This document shows, in pieces, positions 61,245 to 64,000 of a stretch of 64,000 nucleotides of DNA (positions are counted from its first letter, which is position 1; each line of letters begins with the position of its first letter). This DNA comes from Acidobacteriota bacterium (GTDB lineage: Bacteria > Acidobacteriota > Terriglobia > Terriglobales > Acidobacteriaceae). Where the stretch lies: positions 1 to 64,000 of the forward strand of contig JAJYAE010000002.1 in assembly GCA_021779695.1 (NCBI GenBank), given 5' to 3'. The notes below the pieces were generated by a model that ran no database searches, was not told where the DNA came from, and was given only the letters and a program-made list of their open reading frames with translations. The position numbers and the translations under genes were made by a program.

Positions 61245-61514
61245 CTATTTCTTTGAGGATTTTGAGCGCGACTCGCCACCCTCGACCAAGCCAAGACCGG
61301 CAATCAGTTTTTCAACGGGCATTTGAAACACCTCGGCAATCCGTAGCAGCGTCGGCACTGAGAGACCATCGCCTTTCTCAATGCGTTGTATCTGCGTCAG
61401 GTGGAATCCGTGCTGGATAACAAGCGCGCGCAGGGTCAGCCCGCGCTCCTTGCGCAACTGCTTCACTCGCTTACCTAAAGCTGCTGAGAACTCTTTGTAG
61501 TCGTATCGCAGCAT
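61245..61514 (-). CDS. XRE-family repressor
   Basis: 89 aa from the ATG at 61514. HTH_3 text: LGKRVKQLRKERGLTLRALVIQHGFHLTQIQRIEKG, then VPTLLRIAEVFQMPVEKLIAGLG. Charged tail RSKSSKK. It is divergent to the virB operon and next to palindromic operator sites, so it probably represses transfer genes and itself. Confidence 0.88.
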   Translation of the reverse strand: MLRYDYKEFSAALGKRVKQLRKERGLTLRALVIQHGFHLTQIQRIEKGDGLSVPTLLRIAEVFQMPVEKLIAGLGLVEGGESRSKSSKK

Positions 61515-61637
61515 GGATTCGTCGTTGATGTGAACCTCGCGCAAGAAGATGAGAGCACATCGCAACATCCCGGCATAGCGATCTCTGCAAAATCTTAGCA
61601 ACCTCCATTGCACACACACAAATGTGGAGATGGTCGC

Positions 61638-61740
61638 TTGTGTCCATGTACACAACATTGTGGGTATCACAAGTGTGTTGACACGGCGCGACGGACTCGC
61701 TATAAGTTGTGCATGGTGACACAAGTTTGCGGTACCACAA
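61638..61740 (+). promoter_or_regulatory. virB operon promoter within palindromic operator sites
   Basis: -35 TTGACA (61678-61683), 17-bp spacer, -10 TATAAG (61701-61706), a near-consensus sigma-70 promoter. Palindromes: TTGTG-N8-CACAA at 61638-61655 and 61707-61724, a shorter TTGTG-N5-CACAA at 61658-61672, and TTGCG-N4-CACAA at 61727-61740. Site 2 ends 5 bp before the -35 and site 3 begins directly at the end of the -10, so a bound repressor would block the promoter. Confidence 0.8.
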
Positions 61741-61898
61741 TAACGTGTACACGGCGGCGGATTGTACCGCGTGGCGATAGGGTTGCGGACCGCAAAGCCC
61801 AATGCGAAAGGAGGACAAAAAGCCGCTACGTGAAGGCTCTTCTCAGAGCACAACCCATTTCCTTTACCCCCAATTCGTTTCACAAGGAGAAAACTTTG

Positions 61899-62264
61899 AT
61901 GAAGTCACTCGACTCACGCCTGGCACATCGTTGGGCTCAGAAAATGTCCAAGCAAAACCTGCGGACGTTCGCGCGAAACATTGCACCGAGTCTGCTTGCC
62001 CTTTCACTCACCTCAATCGCTCACGCTCAAGGCACGGTTGATTTTTCCGGTGCTACGACCGCAATGAACTCCTTCAAAACCTTCGCAGAGTACGCAGGAG
62101 CCGTCATCTGCTTCGGATGCCTCATCTGGGCTGGCATTCGGATGATGAGTGGTCGCTTCCAAGATGCGATCCCCGGTCTCTTTGGCGCGCTCTTCGGTGC
62201 CGGCGTTCTCGGCTGGGGCGCGGGTTGGATCAGTTCTCTCACTGGCCAGTCCGTCACGCAATAA
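61899..62264 (+). CDS. virB2: VirB2/TrbC-type pilin
   Basis: 121 aa from the ATG at 61899 after AAGGAG. A long signal region ends at SIAHA-QG (about residue 45), and two hydrophobic helices follow (about 62-82 and 88-112), as in prepilins of VirB2 type. The mature protein forms the conjugative pilus. First gene of the transfer operon; 12 bp before virB3. Confidence 0.85.
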   Translation: MKSLDSRLAHRWAQKMSKQNLRTFARNIAPSLLALSLTSIAHAQGTVDFSGATTAMNSFKTFAEYAGAVICFGCLIWAGIRMMSGRFQDAIPGLFGALFGAGVLGWGAGWISSLTGQSVTQ

Positions 62265-62276
62265 GGAGCGCCACCT

Positions 62277-62543
62277 ATGGCAAAACGAGGGGAACCATTA
62301 CCGATCAATCAGGCGATGAACAGATCCAGAGCAAAGCTCGGCCTGGAACTGCCGACGTGGATGGTTATTGTCTTTTTCTCGATAACGGTTTTCCTCGTTG
62401 GCTTTCGCATTCTGGCCCTCATCAGCTTCCCCATATTGGTAGCTGCTGCATGGCTCATCGTTCGCAAGCACCCAAAGATGTTCCAGCTTTGGGGCCACAG
62501 CCTTTTCCAGAAGCCCTACTATGACCCCCGAAAAGAACACTGA
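62277..62543 (+). CDS. virB3: VirB3/TrbD inner-membrane protein
   Basis: 88 aa. It begins with a polar stretch NQAMNRSRAKLGLELP, then one or two membrane helices (about 28-65), then a HPKMFQLWG segment, matching VirB3. The last 23 bp overlap virB4, as often seen. Confidence 0.87.
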   Translation: MAKRGEPLPINQAMNRSRAKLGLELPTWMVIVFFSITVFLVGFRILALISFPILVAAAWLIVRKHPKMFQLWGHSLFQKPYYDPRKEH

Positions 62544-64000
62544 ACTCAGACGCCACATGCCCTGGTACGCGAAGGCTGGAGCCGGTTGCAGCATTGTGCC
62601 GATTTCACGTTTCGTAACCCCGACCATCTTCGCCCTAAAAACAGGCGGCTATGGATGCCTGTTTTCCCTTACCGGCGTAGATGAGGAGAGCTTAACCGAT
62701 CAGGAACTCGATGCGCGCGTACGCTCCATCGACGGATCGCTGCGCGGCCTTCCTGATGGCTCCTGCCTCTATCAGTACGCGCGTGTTCTCTCCGGTTTTG
62801 ATATTCCCCGCCAAAATAAGTACAGCGATCCAGTGACAGAGACGTTCGTAAGTGACCGCCTCACATTTCTGGAGAACGCCGCGGGGTTTCGCACAATTGC
62901 TCTGCATTGGTGCCTCACATTCGAGCCGTCACAAAACAATCCATTTGCCCGGAAGCCCAATGAGAAGGCAGAAGACCGAGCGCGGATGCTGTCGAGTCTT
63001 CACAAAACAGCGACGATTCTGGAATCCCATCTACGCTCAACAGTCGGTTTGCGACTGTTGGAAAAAGACGAGGCGTTCCCATTCTTTTCCTATCTCTTCA
63101 ACCTTGAGCCTTGGTGTGAATACGACCGCCTCCAGCGTGATACCGGAGTAGACCGGCAGATCGTAAAAAGCCCGCTGTCCTGGCACAGCGATCATCTGCG
63201 GGTAGGGAAGCGGTATGTCCAGATGTTCTCCCTTATGAACAGTCCTGAGATTTCAAGACCGTGCCAATTCTCCGGCCTGATGGCGCTCGACTGCGACAGT
63301 GTTCTATGCACGAGCTGGAGGCCAAAGTCCGCCGCTGCCGCAAGATCTGAGATTTCGGCACAAGAGAAGTTTATCTCCTTTTTCAAAGTGGGAGTTTTCG
63401 CTCGCGTGATGAGCGGTAAGGATACTGCTTCGCTAGACACAGGGGCGGGCGCAAAGGCCGCAGAAGCCAGCGTAGACGACCTAAGCGAAGTAATCCGCTC
63501 GCTGGATAAAACAGCGCAAGGTGAGTTCACCATGCGTTTGTTGCTCGCCGCCAAGAGTCCAGAGCAATTACGGGACACGATCCCGGCCGTTCACCGCCTA
63601 TTCGTCGATGCTCGCGCTCAAGTAATGGAAGAGACGCTAGGGAATCTCTCGGCGTTCTATACGATGTTTCCGGGCAATCAGAAGTTCAATGTCTTTCCGC
63701 TATGGCTCGGGGAAAATCACCATGCGCGTATGTCATCGGTCTTCGCCCCGCACATCGGGCACCCGTACTCAGAGGACCTAGACGCCGAATATCTCAACAT
63801 TTTCGAGACCCGTACCCGGACGCCATTTTTCCAAGACGTGTACGTGAATGGTGTGCGCGTCATGCTGATATTAGGGCCAACCGGGACGGGGAAATCTGTT
63901 CATGCCAATCAAATGCTCGCGCTGGAGCGCAAGTACAACGGCTTTACTTACATCTTTGATATCGGCGGCTCTTATGAAAGTCAGGTAGAGCTTTACGGCG
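62521..64000 (+). CDS. virB4: VirB4/TrbE conjugation ATPase, first 493 codons (3' end outside window)
   Basis: The frame is open from the ATG at 62521 to the window edge with no stop. The N-terminal VirB4 domain (about 1-430) has ETLGNLSAFYTMFPGN and FPLWLGENHHARMS. Walker A GPTGTGKS lies at about residues 452-459, followed by YIFDIGGSYE, the family's Asp-Gly-Gly-Ser segment. The expected remaining part (RecA core and C-terminal strands) is found at positions 1-411. Start overlaps virB3. Confidence 0.93.
   Translation, partial: MTPEKNTELRRHMPWYAKAGAGCSIVPISRFVTPTIFALKTGGYGCLFSLTGVDEESLTDQELDARVRSIDGSLRGLPDGSCLYQYARVLSGFDIPRQNKYSDPVTETFVSDRLTFLENAAGFRTIALHWCLTFEPSQNNPFARKPNEKAEDRARMLSSLHKTATILESHLRSTVGLRLLEKDEAFPFFSYLFNLEPWCEYDRLQRDTGVDRQIVKSPLSWHSDHLRVGKRYVQMFSLMNSPEISRPCQFSGLMALDCDSVLCTSWRPKSAAAARSEISAQEKFISFFKVGVFARVMSGKDTASLDTGAGAKAAEASVDDLSEVIRSLDKTAQGEFTMRLLLAAKSPEQLRDTIPAVHRLFVDARAQVMEETLGNLSAFYTMFPGNQKFNVFPLWLGENHHARMSSVFAPHIGHPYSEDLDAEYLNIFETRTRTPFFQDVYVNGVRVMLILGPTGTGKSVHANQMLALERKYNGFTYIFDIGGSYESQVELYG

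Overview
The window looks like almost all of a self-transmissible bacterial plasmid of roughly 57-60% GC. The key evidence is that one gene, the conjugation ATPase virB4, runs off the right edge (its first 493 codons, including the Walker A motif, end at 64000) and its last 136 codons open the window at position 1. The rest of the type IV secretion operon follows in order. The simplest reading is a circular molecule cut inside virB4, with only about 0.5-0.8 kb missing. The style of the genes (hopanoid HpnI/HpnJ, TPR-CHAT proteins with a small sigma factor and zinc-finger anti-sigma, ArsM and ACR3) suggests an acidobacterium of the Terriglobia type. That assignment is inference, not proof.

Layout. 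61-64 kb plus 0-7 kb: a VirB/Trb-type mating-pair operon (virB2, B3, B4, B9, B10, B5, B6, B8, B11 and small membrane genes), driven by a strong promoter inside an array of TTGTG/CACAA operator sites and divergent from an XRE repressor gene. 7-14 kb: an oriT-like region with nested inverted repeats, a relaxosome accessory gene, the coupling protein, a MobF (TrwC-like) relaxase-helicase with a duplicated tail, an ATP-dependent DNA ligase, and a small lipoprotein that may act in entry exclusion. 15-18 kb: a minus-strand block of small genes including a SRAP protein and an HNH nuclease. 18-23 kb: a type III-like restriction-modification pair (mod-res) facing a PD-(D/E)XK-like gene. 24-25.5 kb: a small TetR-containing operon. 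26-31 kb: a leading-region set (ArdC antirestriction, ParB-like protein, RepB-type primase, SSB), with hairpin-rich leaders before ardC and ssb. 31-33.6 kb: a scar of broken genes (TetR tail, IS481-type transposase, a second ardC piece, an integrase) around a pair of half-size DMT transporters. 33.7-41.5 kb: cargo for hopanoid head-group synthesis (nucleotidyltransferase, epimerase, HpnJ, HpnI), a DedA protein and a large membrane protein. 42-49 kb: arsenic resistance (two ArsR, ArsM, ArsC, ACR3), an outer-membrane channel-like protein, OsmC and a broken flavin disulfide reductase. 49-51 kb: a tyrosine recombinase and a YhcG-type nuclease. 51-55 kb: the replication/partition core. 54.7-61.1 kb: TPR-CHAT protease, alpha/beta hydrolase, S41 protease, anti-sigma and sigma factor.

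The most unusual feature is the 51.8-54.65 kb core. A palindromic motif, AGCGANTCGCT, is repeated in the intergenic region before an HTH-parA-large DNA-binding-protein operon. It is repeated again, in strict 18-bp steps, inside the coding sequence of that third gene, where it is translated as hexapeptides of the PVSDSL type, and once more across its stop codon. This looks like an iteron or centromere array hidden in a gene. The ParA also has arginine where the signature lysine of the deviant Walker A motif is expected.

Together the genes describe a conjugative plasmid that replicates and segregates with its own core, protects itself on entry (ArdC, SSB, ParB-like, primase, methyltransferase), and carries metal-resistance and membrane-lipid cargo.
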